A stretch of DNA of 64,000 nucleotides from Salinivibrio kushneri (GCF_027286325.1 NZ_CP114588.1:620001-684000); one strand, 5' to 3'. Counted from the first letter of the stretch, positions 38,721 to 49,099 are shown. A program made the numbers and translations. Notes: a model not told the origin generated them from the sequence alone.

Positions 38721-40070
38721 ATGGCATCAAGTCGCGAATTATTCGGTACTAGAATTGGCTTTGTTCTTGCTGCAGCAGGTGCTGCAGTGGGGCTGGGTAA
38801 TATTTGGGGATTTCCCACTCAAGCGGCCAGTAATGGCGGAGGCGCCTTTTTACTCGTCTACTTGTTAATGATTTTGCTAGTGGCATTTCCCATGCTGGTG
38901 GTGGAAATGGCTATTGGCCGTCATGGGCGTGCGAACCCGTTGGATAGCATGCGTGCACTCAGTGATAATCCCTTGATGAAGCGCTTAGGAAGTGGTGTGG
39001 GCCTAGTGGGACTGGCTGTTCCTTGTATGGTGCTGGCGTTTTATAGCATTGTTGGGGGCTGGTTAGTGTCTTTTCTCCTTGCGGCGGTTGCAGAGATCTT
39101 GCACTTTACCGACGTGGCAGCTTGGTTAAAAGGCTTCTCGGCTTCACGTAACTTGTTTGGCGCTATCCTCTTTTATGTGTTGACTATCTTTATCGTGCAA
39201 GCAGGTGTGAAACAAGGTATTGAGCGTTGGTCAACCCGTTTGATGCCAGCGTTATTCGTGCTGTTTGCCGCGATGTTCCTCTACATCATGACACTCCCCG
39301 GCGCGACCGAGGGCTTAAAGCACTACCTTATTCCTGACTTCTCCAAGATCATGGACAGAGATCTGCTCCTCGCAGCGATGGGGCAAGGCTTTTTCTCGCT
39401 AACCATTGGTGGGTGCTCGATGTTGATTTACGGCTCTTATCTCAGTCAGAAAGAAAACCTACCTAAGATGGCATTGAGTGTGACCTTGGTCGATACAGCG
39501 GTGGCAGTCATTGCGGGTCTGGTGGTTCTGCCTGCGATGTTCGTGGCGATGAATCAGGGCGTGGAAATTTATGCTCAAGATGGTAGCTTGCTGAGTGCCG
39601 ATACACTGGTATTTACCGTATTACCTTTGTTGTTTGAAAGCTTGGGCGCTGCAGGGCCTTACGTGTCTTTGGTCTTTTTCTTGTTGATGACCATTGCGGC
39701 GCTGACTTCTTCTATCTCGATGCTCGAGTGCCCAGTTGCGCTCGCCAGTGAACGGCTAGGCTCAAGCCGTAAAATCACCAGCTGGGTACTGGGTGGACTG
39801 ATTGCTGCATTCAGTGCCGTTATCGTGTTTCACTTTGGCACTTTATTTGGTCTTGTGGCGAAAGTGGCGACACAGTACTTCCAGCCTTTTGCTGCCTTGT
39901 TATTCTGCTTGTTCGGTGGGTGGATTTGGTCGCGTGACCGCAAACTGTCAGCCTTGCGTGAAGGGTACGAGGATATTGAGCAGGGGATGTTTTGGAAGAT
40001 ATGGCCTGTCTACGTCAAGTTCGTTTGTCCTGTCCTCGTGGCAACCGTTCTTTGGGTCTCGTTGGGCTAA
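38721..40070 (+). CDS. Sodium-dependent transporter, NSS (SNF) family
   Basis: LeuT-fold Na+ symporter for amino acids or related solutes in the inner membrane. The protein has 449 residues with about eleven or twelve hydrophobic segments. The first helix IGFVLAAAGAAVGLGNIWGF carries the unwound substrate and sodium region. The Arg of the usual GNxWRFP gate is replaced by Gly (GNIWGFP). GGGAFLLVYLLMILLVAFPML and GRHGRANPLDSM follow as in the family. The substrate cannot be read from sequence. The trp-operator-like site upstream suggests tryptophan. It replaces rof in the E. coli order tilS-rof-yaeP. Confidence 0.88.
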   Translation: MASSRELFGTRIGFVLAAAGAAVGLGNIWGFPTQAASNGGGAFLLVYLLMILLVAFPMLVVEMAIGRHGRANPLDSMRALSDNPLMKRLGSGVGLVGLAVPCMVLAFYSIVGGWLVSFLLAAVAEILHFTDVAAWLKGFSASRNLFGAILFYVLTIFIVQAGVKQGIERWSTRLMPALFVLFAAMFLYIMTLPGATEGLKHYLIPDFSKIMDRDLLLAAMGQGFFSLTIGGCSMLIYGSYLSQKENLPKMALSVTLVDTAVAVIAGLVVLPAMFVAMNQGVEIYAQDGSLLSADTLVFTVLPLLFESLGAAGPYVSLVFFLLMTIAALTSSISMLECPVALASERLGSSRKITSWVLGGLIAAFSAVIVFHFGTLFGLVAKVATQYFQPFAALLFCLFGGWIWSRDRKLSALREGYEDIEQGMFWKIWPVYVKFVCPVLVATVLWVSLG

Positions 40071-40099
40071 CAAGCATAATGGGGAGACCCAACTAAGAG

Positions 40100-40126
40100 A
40101 AAAAGCGGACCATGTGTCCGCTTTTT
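40100..40126 (+). terminator. Terminator after the NSS transporter gene
   Basis: AAAAAGCGGAC and GTCCGCTTTTT arms with a 5-base loop. A-rich and T-rich sides allow use on both strands, so it may also end the convergent DUF4250 gene. Confidence 0.9.
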
Positions 40127-40140
40127 ACGTAGGCTTGGGC

Positions 40141-40329
40141 TTAACGAAATTGGTTGGCGTCTTCGATATACGTAAAACCTGCTTCTTCGAGCCGCGTGCA
40201 CAACACGGCTTTGTCGATATCATAATAACGAACCAGATCCTCTAAGCTGTCAAACTCGTCACGTAGCTTCATATTGACAATGCTCATCAGCATGACAGGG
40301 TCCATGGTGGCGTAATTGTTTAAATCCAT
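40141..40329 (-). CDS. DUF4250 family small protein
   Basis: The protein has 62 residues, starts MDLNNYATMDPVMLMSIVNM and has a C-terminal YYDIDKAVLCTRLEEAGFTY. It matches the DUF4250 family, of unknown function. It is predicted to be a small helical protein with a helix-turn-helix-like shape, which is inference. It follows yaeP by 1 bp on the same strand, so they form a two-gene unit. Confidence 0.8.
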   Translation of the reverse strand: MDLNNYATMDPVMLMSIVNMKLRDEFDSLEDLVRYYDIDKAVLCTRLEEAGFTYIEDANQFR

Positions 40330-40330
40330 C

Positions 40331-40534
40331 TTAGTCCTCGTGATCGCTGATCAACAAGTTGGCTGCGGCAAATGCGGCTTGCTCTCGACGCGCTTGCTGG
40401 ATCTCAGTGTCTTGTGCAATATCGTTGAGGGCTTTTAATGCGCAATGGATCGCCGCCGGTATATAGCCTTGTTCGCCACTGCCAATTTCCGCATAGCGTT
40501 GGCGAATTAAGTCACAGCAGTCTGCTATTTTCAT
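40331..40534 (-). CDS. yaeP: UPF0253 family protein YaeP
   Basis: The protein has 67 residues. CDLIRQRYAEIGSGEQGYIP and REQAAFAAANLLISD match E. coli YaeP closely. The ribosome site GAGGAG is 6 bases before the ATG. The function is unknown. E. coli has tilS-rof-yaeP; here rof is absent and a transporter gene lies between. Confidence 0.9.
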   Translation of the reverse strand: MKIADCCDLIRQRYAEIGSGEQGYIPAAIHCALKALNDIAQDTEIQQARREQAAFAAANLLISDHED

Positions 40535-40596
40535 GGTGTTCTCCTCAAGTAATGATGAGGATCACTATACCCAATCTCGTTGGGGAGAGGAAAGCG

Positions 40597-41451
40597 CTAA
40601 CGTGCGCGTTTTTGCCGGTACATACTTTGGTCAGCACGTTCATAGAGCGACAAGTTATTATCACCTTGTCGATAGACAGAGAAACCAACTGACGCGCTAA
40701 TTTGGTGACTTGATAACAAATGATCTTGGCCAACTAAGCTCTTCACTCGTGAGGTCACGTGTTTCACCGAGCTTTTACTGGCAGGTTGCAAGATAACGGC
40801 AAACTCATCGCCGCCGAGTCGATAACAACGATCGCTGCCACGCACGGCTTCTTTGACCAGCAATGAAAAACGGCGCAATACCTTATCGCCATCCAAATGA
40901 CCATAGGTATCATTAACTTGTTTGAAGTTGTCCATATCGAACATCACCATGACCAGACCAATGTTTTCCCGTTCACAGACGGCGACGGCATGCTGAAGGT
41001 CTTGTTCAAAGCTGGTGCGATTATGTAGACCGGTGAGACCATCGAGCAATGCCATGTTTTTCACCCGCGTATATTCAACGGCATTATTCAGTGGACCAGC
41101 GAGCAGCTTGTGATAAGTATGGAGTAAGCTGATTTCATCGGGATCGAGCTTGTAAGGGGTAGAGTATTGCAAAACCCCTAAAGGCTGCTTATTGAACTTG
41201 ATGGAAAACGTCTGACGAAATGTGTGTTGAGCGCCACGACGAATGATGTTGGAGATATCATCATGCTCCCAAATAATTCGCCCAATATCGATCTGCTTTT
41301 CCAGCTCACGCGCGTAGATTTCAAACAAGACTTTGATATCAAGATGGCCTTGCAACTTTTGTAACAACAACAAACGTTGATCGGCACCCAGCGGGACAAT
41401 CCGTGGGGCGCGATCAGAGTTTGTATATTGTTTGATGTGCGAGGCATTCAT
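40597..41451 (-). CDS. Diguanylate cyclase (GGDEF) with GAF-like N-terminus
   Basis: The protein has 284 residues. The C-terminal GGDEF domain (about 125-284) has LDGLTGLHNRTSFEQDL, VMFDMDNFKQVNDTYGHLDGD and RLGGDEFAVIL (GGDEF at 213-217). An RxxD inhibitory site (RGSD) lies five residues before it. All catalytic residues appear intact, so it should be active. The first 120 residues resemble a small GAF-like sensor with no membrane segment (IKVLFEIYARELEKQ-type helix, here DIKVLFEIYARELEKQIDIG). The signal is unknown. It stands alone on the minus strand. Confidence 0.9.
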   Translation of the reverse strand: MNASHIKQYTNSDRAPRIVPLGADQRLLLLQKLQGHLDIKVLFEIYARELEKQIDIGRIIWEHDDISNIIRRGAQHTFRQTFSIKFNKQPLGVLQYSTPYKLDPDEISLLHTYHKLLAGPLNNAVEYTRVKNMALLDGLTGLHNRTSFEQDLQHAVAVCERENIGLVMVMFDMDNFKQVNDTYGHLDGDKVLRRFSLLVKEAVRGSDRCYRLGGDEFAVILQPASKSSVKHVTSRVKSLVGQDHLLSSHQISASVGFSVYRQGDNNLSLYERADQSMYRQKRAR

Positions 41452-41571
41452 GCGTGATCAACTACTCAGTAACAACGTCGGTTTCAATCTATGAAGCAGG
41501 TATCGTGCCAGTCTATATGTTTTTGCTAATGGTGATGGATGGATGCGAGTGAGGATACTGTTTTAAAGTAA

Positions 41572-42702
41572 CTAATCTGTCAATAAAGAAAGGATCTCAG
41601 ACTGGTGATTGTGTGCATCACGGTAGCCAATGTCAATCAACTGGCGAAGGTATGCCGGTTCAAATAACAGATAACTGGCAAAGGTGGCATCTTGGCTAGC
41701 ATTAATCCCCAAAAGTTTAAGTAAGCTGCGCAGCGCGAGTGGCATATGGCTGTAGTAACGGCTCGCCATGGGTTCAAATGGCTCAGAAGGCCGAAGATGG
41801 AGAACATCAATGTGGCGCAGCCCTAGGCGCTCTTTTTGGTCGGGGGACAACGCGCTGGTAACGTGATTCAGCCGTTGTAAATGCTCTAAGTCTGCCGAGA
41901 GCGTGTCCGCAAAGATAGCATTCATTAAATGACCGCCGAGCATCGCTAAACCTGGTGCGGTGTGTTTTATTTGTTCAGGCCGCCGTATCCCTGTGGTCAG
42001 ATCCAGAATTAAAATCCGCTCCGCGTCCATTTTGACAGCGGGACGCAACGGGGAAATTTGGTGAATTGCACCATCACCATAAAACTCGTGGCCAATCCTA
42101 GAGGCGGGAAAAATGAAAGGAATGGCTGAAGAGGCCAATAAGTGTTCGGTGGAAATTTGACTTCGCTTTCCCACTGCACGGGCTCTTTCCCACGGTTTGA
42201 TATGAGGTACGCCTTGAAAGAAACTCACCGATTGCCCCGTTTGGTAGTTTGAGGCAGTGACAGACAAGCCATTTAAATGACCAGCAAGTAATTGATAGTT
42301 AAGCTTGTTAAAGCTGATCGTTTGATTGAGCAATTCTCTTAGCGGTCGGTTATTGAGTAACCCGAAAGGCTGAGTGGGTTGGTAATGAGATTGAAAGCGT
42401 TGTCCGGTCTGCGACAAAAGATGACCGACAAGTGCACTGGGCTGACTAGCGAGCCCCCGAGATGTATTCAACCGGTGCCACAGCCAAGACAATTTTTTGA
42501 CACCTAGTCGAAAACATGACGCATAGCTTGCCAGAGACACTGCGTTGATAGCCCCCGCGGATGTGCCGCAATAAATGGTAAATGGACTCGTATGCACCCG
42601 CGGATACCAGTGAGCGATTGCCGATAAGACCCCCACTTGATAAGCCGCTCGTGCGCCGCCGCCGGTGAGCACCAAGGCAATTTTAGGTTTGTTTTTTGAC
42701 AT
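41572..42702 (-). CDS. Patatin-like phospholipase family protein
   Basis: Serine hydrolase of the patatin fold. The protein has 376 residues. The oxyanion motif is GGGARAAYQVGVL (about 14-26), the nucleophile Ser is in YCGTSAGAINAVSLAS (GxSxG), and the dyad Asp is in FYGDGAIHQISPL (DGA). All needed residues are present. No signal peptide is seen, so it is probably cytosolic or peripheral at the inner membrane. The substrate is unknown; lipid acyl hydrolase activity is likely from the family. It is divergent from the superoxide dismutase gene. Confidence 0.9.
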   Translation of the reverse strand: MSKNKPKIALVLTGGGARAAYQVGVLSAIAHWYPRVHTSPFTIYCGTSAGAINAVSLASYASCFRLGVKKLSWLWHRLNTSRGLASQPSALVGHLLSQTGQRFQSHYQPTQPFGLLNNRPLRELLNQTISFNKLNYQLLAGHLNGLSVTASNYQTGQSVSFFQGVPHIKPWERARAVGKRSQISTEHLLASSAIPFIFPASRIGHEFYGDGAIHQISPLRPAVKMDAERILILDLTTGIRRPEQIKHTAPGLAMLGGHLMNAIFADTLSADLEHLQRLNHVTSALSPDQKERLGLRHIDVLHLRPSEPFEPMASRYYSHMPLALRSLLKLLGINASQDATFASYLLFEPAYLRQLIDIGYRDAHNHQSEILSLLTD

Positions 42703-42794
42703 AGGCCTACCGTTATTACCACTCTAACAGTTTGATTATAGATGCTGTTTCATCTCACGCGCGGCGGTATATCACAGACCCTAAACATCATTAA

Positions 42795-42821
42795 TGATAA
42801 CGAGGTTGAAAATCGTTATCA
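42795..42821. promoter_or_regulatory. Interrupted palindrome upstream of the superoxide dismutase gene
   Basis: Perfect 9-base arms TGATAACGA and TCGTTATCA are separated by 9 bases (GGTTGAAAA), 46 bp before the ATG. The arms resemble the TGATAA/TTATCA half sites of Fur-type operators, but the spacing is longer than the standard Fur box. A -35-like TTGAAA lies inside the spacer, so a bound protein would block transcription. Confidence 0.55.
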
Positions 42822-42867
42822 CTTCGATCTAGAGTGGTGGTGTCTTAATCATCGATGGAGCAACACC

Positions 42868-43488
42868 ATGACTTACTCTTTTCCCGATCTTCCTTATGCC
42901 TATGATGCGCTAGAGCCCCATATTGATGAGGCAACCATGCGCATTCATCATCAGCGTCACCACAAGACGTATTTCGATAAATTTGTTGCAGCGATCGAAG
43001 AGACGGCGCGTAATGGTGAATCGCTTGAGGCTTTATTTGCTGAGGTCTCAACGCTGCCTGCTGGCATTCGTAATAATGGCGGAGGTTATTACAACCATTT
43101 GGTTTATTGGCAATCAATGACGCCTAACCCTAAGTCCGCACCTGAAGGGCCACTCTACGATGCCATTGTGGCGACCTACGGCTCACTTGATGCGTTTAAA
43201 GAGGCCTTTAGTCAGGCTGCGATAGGTCAGTTTGGTTCAGGCTTTGCGTGGCTGGTGGTGAAAGAAGATGGACAGCTTGCGATTACATCGACACCTAATC
43301 AAGATAATCCATTGATGGATATCGCAGAGGTGAAAGGAGAGCCTCTGCTAGGTTGTGATGTGTGGGAACATGCTTATTATCTTAACTATCAGAATAAGCG
43401 CCCAGATTATGTCAATGCTTGGTGGCAAGTGGTCAACTGGGACTTTGCTGAAAAGGCATACCACAAAGCACTCGAGACGATTAGCTGA
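42868..43488 (+). CDS. Superoxide dismutase (Mn or cambialistic Fe/Mn type)
   Basis: Disproportionates superoxide in the cytosol. From the ATG at 42868 the protein has 206 residues; an open frame from 42742 adds 42 residues across the operator and has no signal. FPDLPYAYDALEPHIDEATM is the family start. The ligands are His27, the His in GGGYYNHLVYW, and Asp and His in CDVWEHAYYLNYQNKRPDYV. The C-terminal form is Mn-SOD-like, while YYNHLVYW and GQFGSGFAW are unusual, so metal use is uncertain. A hairpin follows the stop. Confidence 0.88.
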   Translation: MTYSFPDLPYAYDALEPHIDEATMRIHHQRHHKTYFDKFVAAIEETARNGESLEALFAEVSTLPAGIRNNGGGYYNHLVYWQSMTPNPKSAPEGPLYDAIVATYGSLDAFKEAFSQAAIGQFGSGFAWLVVKEDGQLAITSTPNQDNPLMDIAEVKGEPLLGCDVWEHAYYLNYQNKRPDYVNAWWQVVNWDFAEKAYHKALETIS

Positions 43489-43490
43489 TA

Positions 43491-43517
43491 CAAAAATGCC
43501 CCGCAGGGCGGGGCATT
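43491..43517 (-). terminator. Terminator of proS (shared with the superoxide dismutase gene)
   Basis: AATGCCCCGC and GCGGGGCATT form a 10-bp stem with a 3-base loop. On the minus strand it is followed by TTTTTG, so it best serves proS; on the plus strand the T-tract is weak. Confidence 0.8.
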
Positions 43518-43539
43518 ACATGCTTACTTTCAGCGCTAT

Positions 43540-45255
43540 TCAGTCAAGCTTTGACTGAATAAAAGTCAGTGCATCGTCAATGGAGAAAGGCACTTTCTCG
43601 CCCTCTCGGCGATGCTTATACTCGAACACGCCATTATCCATGCTGCGCTCGCCGATTACGATGGTATGCGGCACACCCACTAGCTCAATGTCTGAGAACA
43701 TCACCCCTGGACGTTCTTTACGATCATCGAAGAGTACCTCGATACCGGCTGCGGTAAGATCGGCGTATAACTTTTCAGCCGCTTCACGGACACGCTCAGA
43801 CTTGTGCATATTCATCGGGACAATGGCCACCTTGAAGGGAGCGATAGCATCTGGCCAGATAATACCGTTTTGGTCATGGTTTTGCTCAATGGCAGCAGCC
43901 ACAACACGCGTAATACCAATGCCGTAACAGCCCATCTCCAACATGGCGTTCTTACCGTCTTGGCCTAGCACGCCTGCATTCATCTTTTGTGAGTAATTAT
44001 TACCCAACTGGAAGATATGGCCCACTTCGATGCCACGTTTAAACATCAATGTCCCTTTACCACAAGGGCTAGGATCGCCTTCGATGACATTGCGCAGATC
44101 AGCGACTTGACCTAGCTCTACATCGCGTCCCCAATTAATGCCGAAGTAGTGCTTATCGTCGGTGTTTGCACCGGCACCAAAGTCGCTCATCACTGCAACA
44201 CTGCGATCAACGATGAAAGGCGCGGGTAGGTTTACCGGACCCAAAGAGCCAGGGCCTGCACCAACAAGTGTGCGAATTTCTTCTTCGGTGGCGAAAGTGA
44301 GCGGTGCTTCCACCTCAGGTAGGTTTTCCGCTTTTACTTCATTGAGCTCATGATCGCCACGGATGATCAGCGCGATAAGATCGGACTCTACTTGTTCAGA
44401 CGCTTTGACGAAAAGCGTCTTAACTGTTTTTTCGACCGGGAGATCAAACTGCTCAACCAGTTCAGCGATAGTTTTCGCATTCGGCGTATCGACCAACGTC
44501 ATTGCTTGCGTGGGGGAATCGACTTGTGCCTGGGGGGCGAGCGCTTCGGCTTTTTCTAGATTCGCTGCGTATTCAGACTCGGTCGAGAAAGCAATCAGGT
44601 CTTCACCACTGTCTGCCAAAACATGGAACTCGTGCGAGGCGGAACCGCCAATGGCACCGGTATCTGCCAACACGGCACGGTAGTCAAGCCCCATTCGATC
44701 AAAGATGGCGCAATAAGCCGCGCGCATTTTCTCATAGCTCTGCTCCATACCTGCTTTATCGATATCGAAGCTATACGCGTCTTTCATCGTGAATTCGCGA
44801 GAGCGCATGACACCAAAACGAGGACGTACTTCGTCACGGAACTTGGTTTGGATTTGGTACAAGTTGAGCGGCAGCTGCTTGTATGAATTGATTTCGTTGC
44901 GCGCCAAGTGCGTAATCACTTCTTCATGCGTGGGGCCTAAGACAAAATCACGTTGATGGCGATCAGCAATACGTAGCAGCTCAGGGCCAAACTTTTCCCA
45001 ACGCCCGGTTTCTTGCCATAAATCTGCTGGTTGGACTACAGGCATCATGGTCTCAACGGCGCCGGCACGGTTCATTTCTTCACGAACAATACGCTCAACA
45101 TGTTGAAGCACGCGAACACCGGTGGGCAGCCAGGTATAAAGGCCTGAAGCGAGTTTTCGAATCATACCCGCACGCAACATCAGCTGGTGGCTGACAATTT
45201 CTGCGTCGCTAGGGGTTTCTTTCAAAGTAGAAAGCAGATATTGACTGGTACGCAT
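43540..45255 (-). CDS. proS: Prolyl-tRNA synthetase
   Basis: Class II enzyme that charges tRNA-Pro and edits mischarged alanine. The protein has 571 residues (E. coli 572), the bacterial type with an insertion. Motif 1 region [19 protein letters not shown], motif 2 [26 protein letters not shown] (in part [13 protein letters not shown]), the editing (INS) domain at about 240-390 ([11 protein letters not shown]) and motif 3 [19 protein letters not shown] are present. A C-terminal anticodon-binding domain ends it. The gene neighbours trmO, as in E. coli. Confidence 0.97.
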   Translation of the reverse strand: MRTSQYLLSTLKETPSDAEIVSHQLMLRAGMIRKLASGLYTWLPTGVRVLQHVERIVREEMNRAGAVETMMPVVQPADLWQETGRWEKFGPELLRIADRHQRDFVLGPTHEEVITHLARNEINSYKQLPLNLYQIQTKFRDEVRPRFGVMRSREFTMKDAYSFDIDKAGMEQSYEKMRAAYCAIFDRMGLDYRAVLADTGAIGGSASHEFHVLADSGEDLIAFSTESEYAANLEKAEALAPQAQVDSPTQAMTLVDTPNAKTIAELVEQFDLPVEKTVKTLFVKASEQVESDLIALIIRGDHELNEVKAENLPEVEAPLTFATEEEIRTLVGAGPGSLGPVNLPAPFIVDRSVAVMSDFGAGANTDDKHYFGINWGRDVELGQVADLRNVIEGDPSPCGKGTLMFKRGIEVGHIFQLGNNYSQKMNAGVLGQDGKNAMLEMGCYGIGITRVVAAAIEQNHDQNGIIWPDAIAPFKVAIVPMNMHKSERVREAAEKLYADLTAAGIEVLFDDRKERPGVMFSDIELVGVPHTIVIGERSMDNGVFEYKHRREGEKVPFSIDDALTFIQSKLD

Positions 45256-45301
45256 GTAAAGTTATCCGTTGATATTAGCGATCAATAATAAGTAGGGCAT
45301 A

Positions 45302-46027
45302 TTAACAGCGCGGGGGAGTTTCGACAAAAGCTTCTATGGCCTCAACGTGAATCTGGTCGTCAGACACCATGAAACGCACATTGAAATCGAAAAGATGGAC
45401 TGCATAGTGTTTAGTATCTGGCTTGCCCTTTCTATAGGCAGGGCGAGGGTCTTGTGCGAGCACCTCCTCAATCACTTGGCGTTGGTATGCGCCATCACGA
45501 TGTTGAGAGAGTGTCGCGAGGGCGGGCTTGGAGAAATGCACCGGCATCAAGGTAGGCGTTTGATGAGCAAATCCGCCCTGAGCATTATCAATGCAGTCAG
45601 AGTAGGGAATGTAAGGTTTGATATCGATAATTGGCGTTCGATTGACAAGATCGCACCCTCGTACAACTAACCGCACTTGACCCGATGTGGACTCAACGCG
45701 AACCAGCTCTACCGCCGACATCCCGATGCCATTAGGACGAAAGGTCGCACGACTGGCAAACACGCCGACTCGCTCGTTTCCACCTAAACGAGGGGGACGA
45801 ACTGTCGGGGACCAACCGTTATCTAAATTGCGATCGAACAAGAATAGCACCCAAAGGTGAGAAAACTGCTCAATGCCCCTTACGGCATCAAGCTGATTCG
45901 CATCATCGCGTAATTCAATATACGCCAAAGCACTGGGTGCTAGGCCCGGTTGTCGTGGCACAGCAAACTTTTCCTTAAAGGGAGAAATCAAGGTGCCAAT
46001 GGGAGAGATAGAGAAAGTATCTTGCAT
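45302..46027 (-). CDS. trmO: tRNA (N6-threonylcarbamoyladenosine37-N6)-methyltransferase TrmO
   Basis: Methylates t6A37 of certain tRNAs with SAM (TsaA/YaeB family). The protein has 241 residues (E. coli 235). FAVPRQPGLAPSALAYIEL, GIEQFSHLWVLFLFD and FASRATFRPNGIGMSAVELV are the core segments, and DIKPYIPYSD is the late signature. The C-terminal extension to residue 241 contains the RPAYRKG element. It lies 46 bp upstream of proS on the same strand, so they may be co-transcribed. Confidence 0.95.
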   Translation of the reverse strand: MQDTFSISPIGTLISPFKEKFAVPRQPGLAPSALAYIELRDDANQLDAVRGIEQFSHLWVLFLFDRNLDNGWSPTVRPPRLGGNERVGVFASRATFRPNGIGMSAVELVRVESTSGQVRLVVRGCDLVNRTPIIDIKPYIPYSDCIDNAQGGFAHQTPTLMPVHFSKPALATLSQHRDGAYQRQVIEEVLAQDPRPAYRKGKPDTKHYAVHLFDFNVRFMVSDDQIHVEAIEAFVETPPRC

Positions 46028-46151
46028 AGGGTGAAGTTCGGTTAATAAACGCGTGCTAATCTTAACACGCGAGTTTCATTGAGTGTGCAAAGATGCAAGC
46101 AACCACGCAGCGTGTCATAATTATCGTCTGATATCGAAAGAGGAAGTGTGA

Positions 46152-46706
46152 GTGAGTTTTCCCGCTGTTTTTATTGATCGCGATGGTGTGGTCAATGTCG
46201 ACCACGGCTATGTGGCGGATATCGATACATTTGAGTACATCGAAGGTGTATTCGGTGCATGCCGCGCCCTAAAAGAGAAAGGGTACTTATTAGTGCTGGT
46301 AACTAACCAAGCCGGTATCGCGCGTGGTTATTACTCTGAACAAGACTTTTTACAGCTTACGGAATGGATGGATTGGAACTTTGCCGACAAAGGCGTGGAC
46401 TTTGATGGGATTTATTACTGCCCACATCATGCCACTGAAGGCGTCGGTGAATATCGAATTGATTGCGATTGTCGCAAACCCAAGCCGGGTATGTTGATTG
46501 ATGCCCAGCGAGAGCTCGACATTGATATGTCACGCTCGGTGATGGTGGGAGATAAAGCGGATGACATGAAAGCCGCAGAGTGTGCAGGAGTTGCAACCCG
46601 TTTGCTCGTGCGCTCAGGCAAACCTGTCACCGAACAAGGTGTCGCATTAGCAACTGATGTTGTTGACTCTATCGCTGATATACCCGGTTGGCTTGCTAAT
46701 CGTTAA
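46152..46706 (+). CDS. gmhB: D-glycero-beta-D-manno-heptose-1,7-bisphosphate 7-phosphatase
   Basis: HAD phosphatase in ADP-heptose synthesis for the LPS core. The protein has 184 residues. FIDRDGVVNVDHGYV carries the DxD nucleophile pair. VTNQAGIARGYYSEQDF, the zinc-binding Cys and His in YYCPHHATEGVGEYRIDCDCRKPKPGM (in part YYCPHHATEG and DCDCRKPKPG) and MVGDKADDMKAAECAG are as in the family. The start is GTG at 46152 with GAGGAAG upstream. It lies directly before an rRNA operon, as in E. coli (gmhB-rrnH). gmhA is at the other end of the window. Confidence 0.96.
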   Translation: MSFPAVFIDRDGVVNVDHGYVADIDTFEYIEGVFGACRALKEKGYLLVLVTNQAGIARGYYSEQDFLQLTEWMDWNFADKGVDFDGIYYCPHHATEGVGEYRIDCDCRKPKPGMLIDAQRELDIDMSRSVMVGDKADDMKAAECAGVATRLLVRSGKPVTEQGVALATDVVDSIADIPGWLANR

Positions 46707-46769
46707 AACGACATGCAAACAGTGTCTTGGCGATTATTTGCACAGTTAGATTTTTTTGAACAAAAACGC

Positions 46770-46797
46770 TTGCATCAAAAAAACAAGTCTCTATAAT
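46770..46797 (+). promoter_or_regulatory. rRNA operon promoter P1
   Basis: TTGCAT (46770-46775) and a perfect TATAAT (46792-46797) are separated by 16 bp. AT-rich sequence upstream (TTAGATTTTTTTGAAC) looks like an UP element. The leader from here to 47117 has no gene. Confidence 0.8.
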
Positions 46798-46860
46798 TCG
46801 CTTCTCGTTGGCACGGCAAGCCGCGCTAACAACGGCAAAATAGCCAAGCAAACAAAACGC

Positions 46861-46888
46861 TTGACTCGATGTCAAAGTGGCGTAAAAT
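46861..46888 (+). promoter_or_regulatory. rRNA operon promoter P2
   Basis: TTGACT (46861-46866) and TAAAAT (46883-46888) are separated by 16 bp, about 90 bp after P1. The P1/P2 pair is the usual rrn layout. Confidence 0.75.
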
Positions 46889-46913
46889 GCCACTCCCGCT
46901 CAAGATTGGGCGG

Positions 46914-46925
46914 CGCTCTTTAACA
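46914..46925 (+). promoter_or_regulatory. boxA antitermination site, 16S leader
   Basis: CGCTCTTTAACA matches the NusB/S10 boxA consensus TGCTCTTTAACA in 11 of 12 positions. Confidence 0.88.
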
Positions 46926-46937
46926 ATTTGACCTATG

Positions 46938-46956
46938 CAATCTGTGTGGGCACTCG
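46938..46956 (+). other. 16S processing stem, leader half
   Basis: CAATCTGTGTGGGCACTCG pairs with CGAGTGTTCACACAGATTG at 48703-48721, with G-U pairs at two positions. Together they form the stem that RNase III cuts to release pre-16S rRNA. Confidence 0.8.
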
Positions 46957-47117
46957 TTGAGAATAGACAAAAAGATTTATTCGATGAACTGAGTGACCAA
47001 ACGACAACTTTTATAGTTGTTCGGCACAGTCAATTCGTTGGTCTCGTAAGAGACGAACAAAACAGTATTTATCGAGCCGTTTGTCTTTCCTTTATAGGAA
47101 AGCAAACACCAAAACTT

Positions 47118-48687
<1,570 letters not shown>

Positions 48688-48702
48688 CTGACGCTATTTT
48701 TG

Positions 48703-48721
48703 CGAGTGTTCACACAGATTG
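48703..48721 (+). other. 16S processing stem, trailer half
   Basis: Complementary to 46938-46956. The two halves enclose the 16S gene. Confidence 0.8.
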
Positions 48722-48768
48722 TATAGGTTGAAGCATTAAAGAGGATATGTTCCCAAACATATCAGCGT

Positions 48769-48844
48769 GTCCCATTCGTCTAGAGGCCTAGGACACCGCC
48801 CTTTCACGGCGGTAACAGGGGTTCGACTCCCCTATGGGACGCCA
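48769..48844 (+). tRNA. tRNA-Glu (TTC)
   Basis: 76 nt with encoded CCA. The acceptor stem GTCCCAT pairs with ATGGGAC. The anticodon TTC lies in CCCTTTCACGG. First tRNA of the 16S-23S spacer. Confidence 0.97.
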
Positions 48845-48846
48845 TT

Positions 48847-48922
48847 GGGTTGTTAGCTCAGTTGGTAGAGCAGTTGACTTTTAATCAATTGGTCACAGGT
48901 TCGAATCCTGTACAACCCACCA
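48847..48922 (+). tRNA. tRNA-Lys (TTT)
   Basis: 76 nt with encoded CCA. The acceptor GGGTTGT pairs with ACAACCC. The anticodon TTT lies in GACTTTTAATC. It is 2 bp after tRNA-Glu. Confidence 0.97.
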
Positions 48923-48935
48923 TTTTCTCAGACGC

Positions 48936-49011
<76 letters not shown>

Positions 49012-49023
49012 AGTCTGAAGGAT

Positions 49024-49099
49024 GGGCGATTAGCTCAGTTGGGAGAGCACCTCCCTTACAAGGAGGGGGTCACTGGTTCGAGCCCGGTATCGCCCACCA
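49024..49099 (+). tRNA. tRNA-Val (TAC)
   Basis: 76 nt with encoded CCA. The acceptor GGGCGAT pairs with ATCGCCC. The anticodon TAC lies in CTCCCTTACAAGGAG. Confidence 0.97.
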
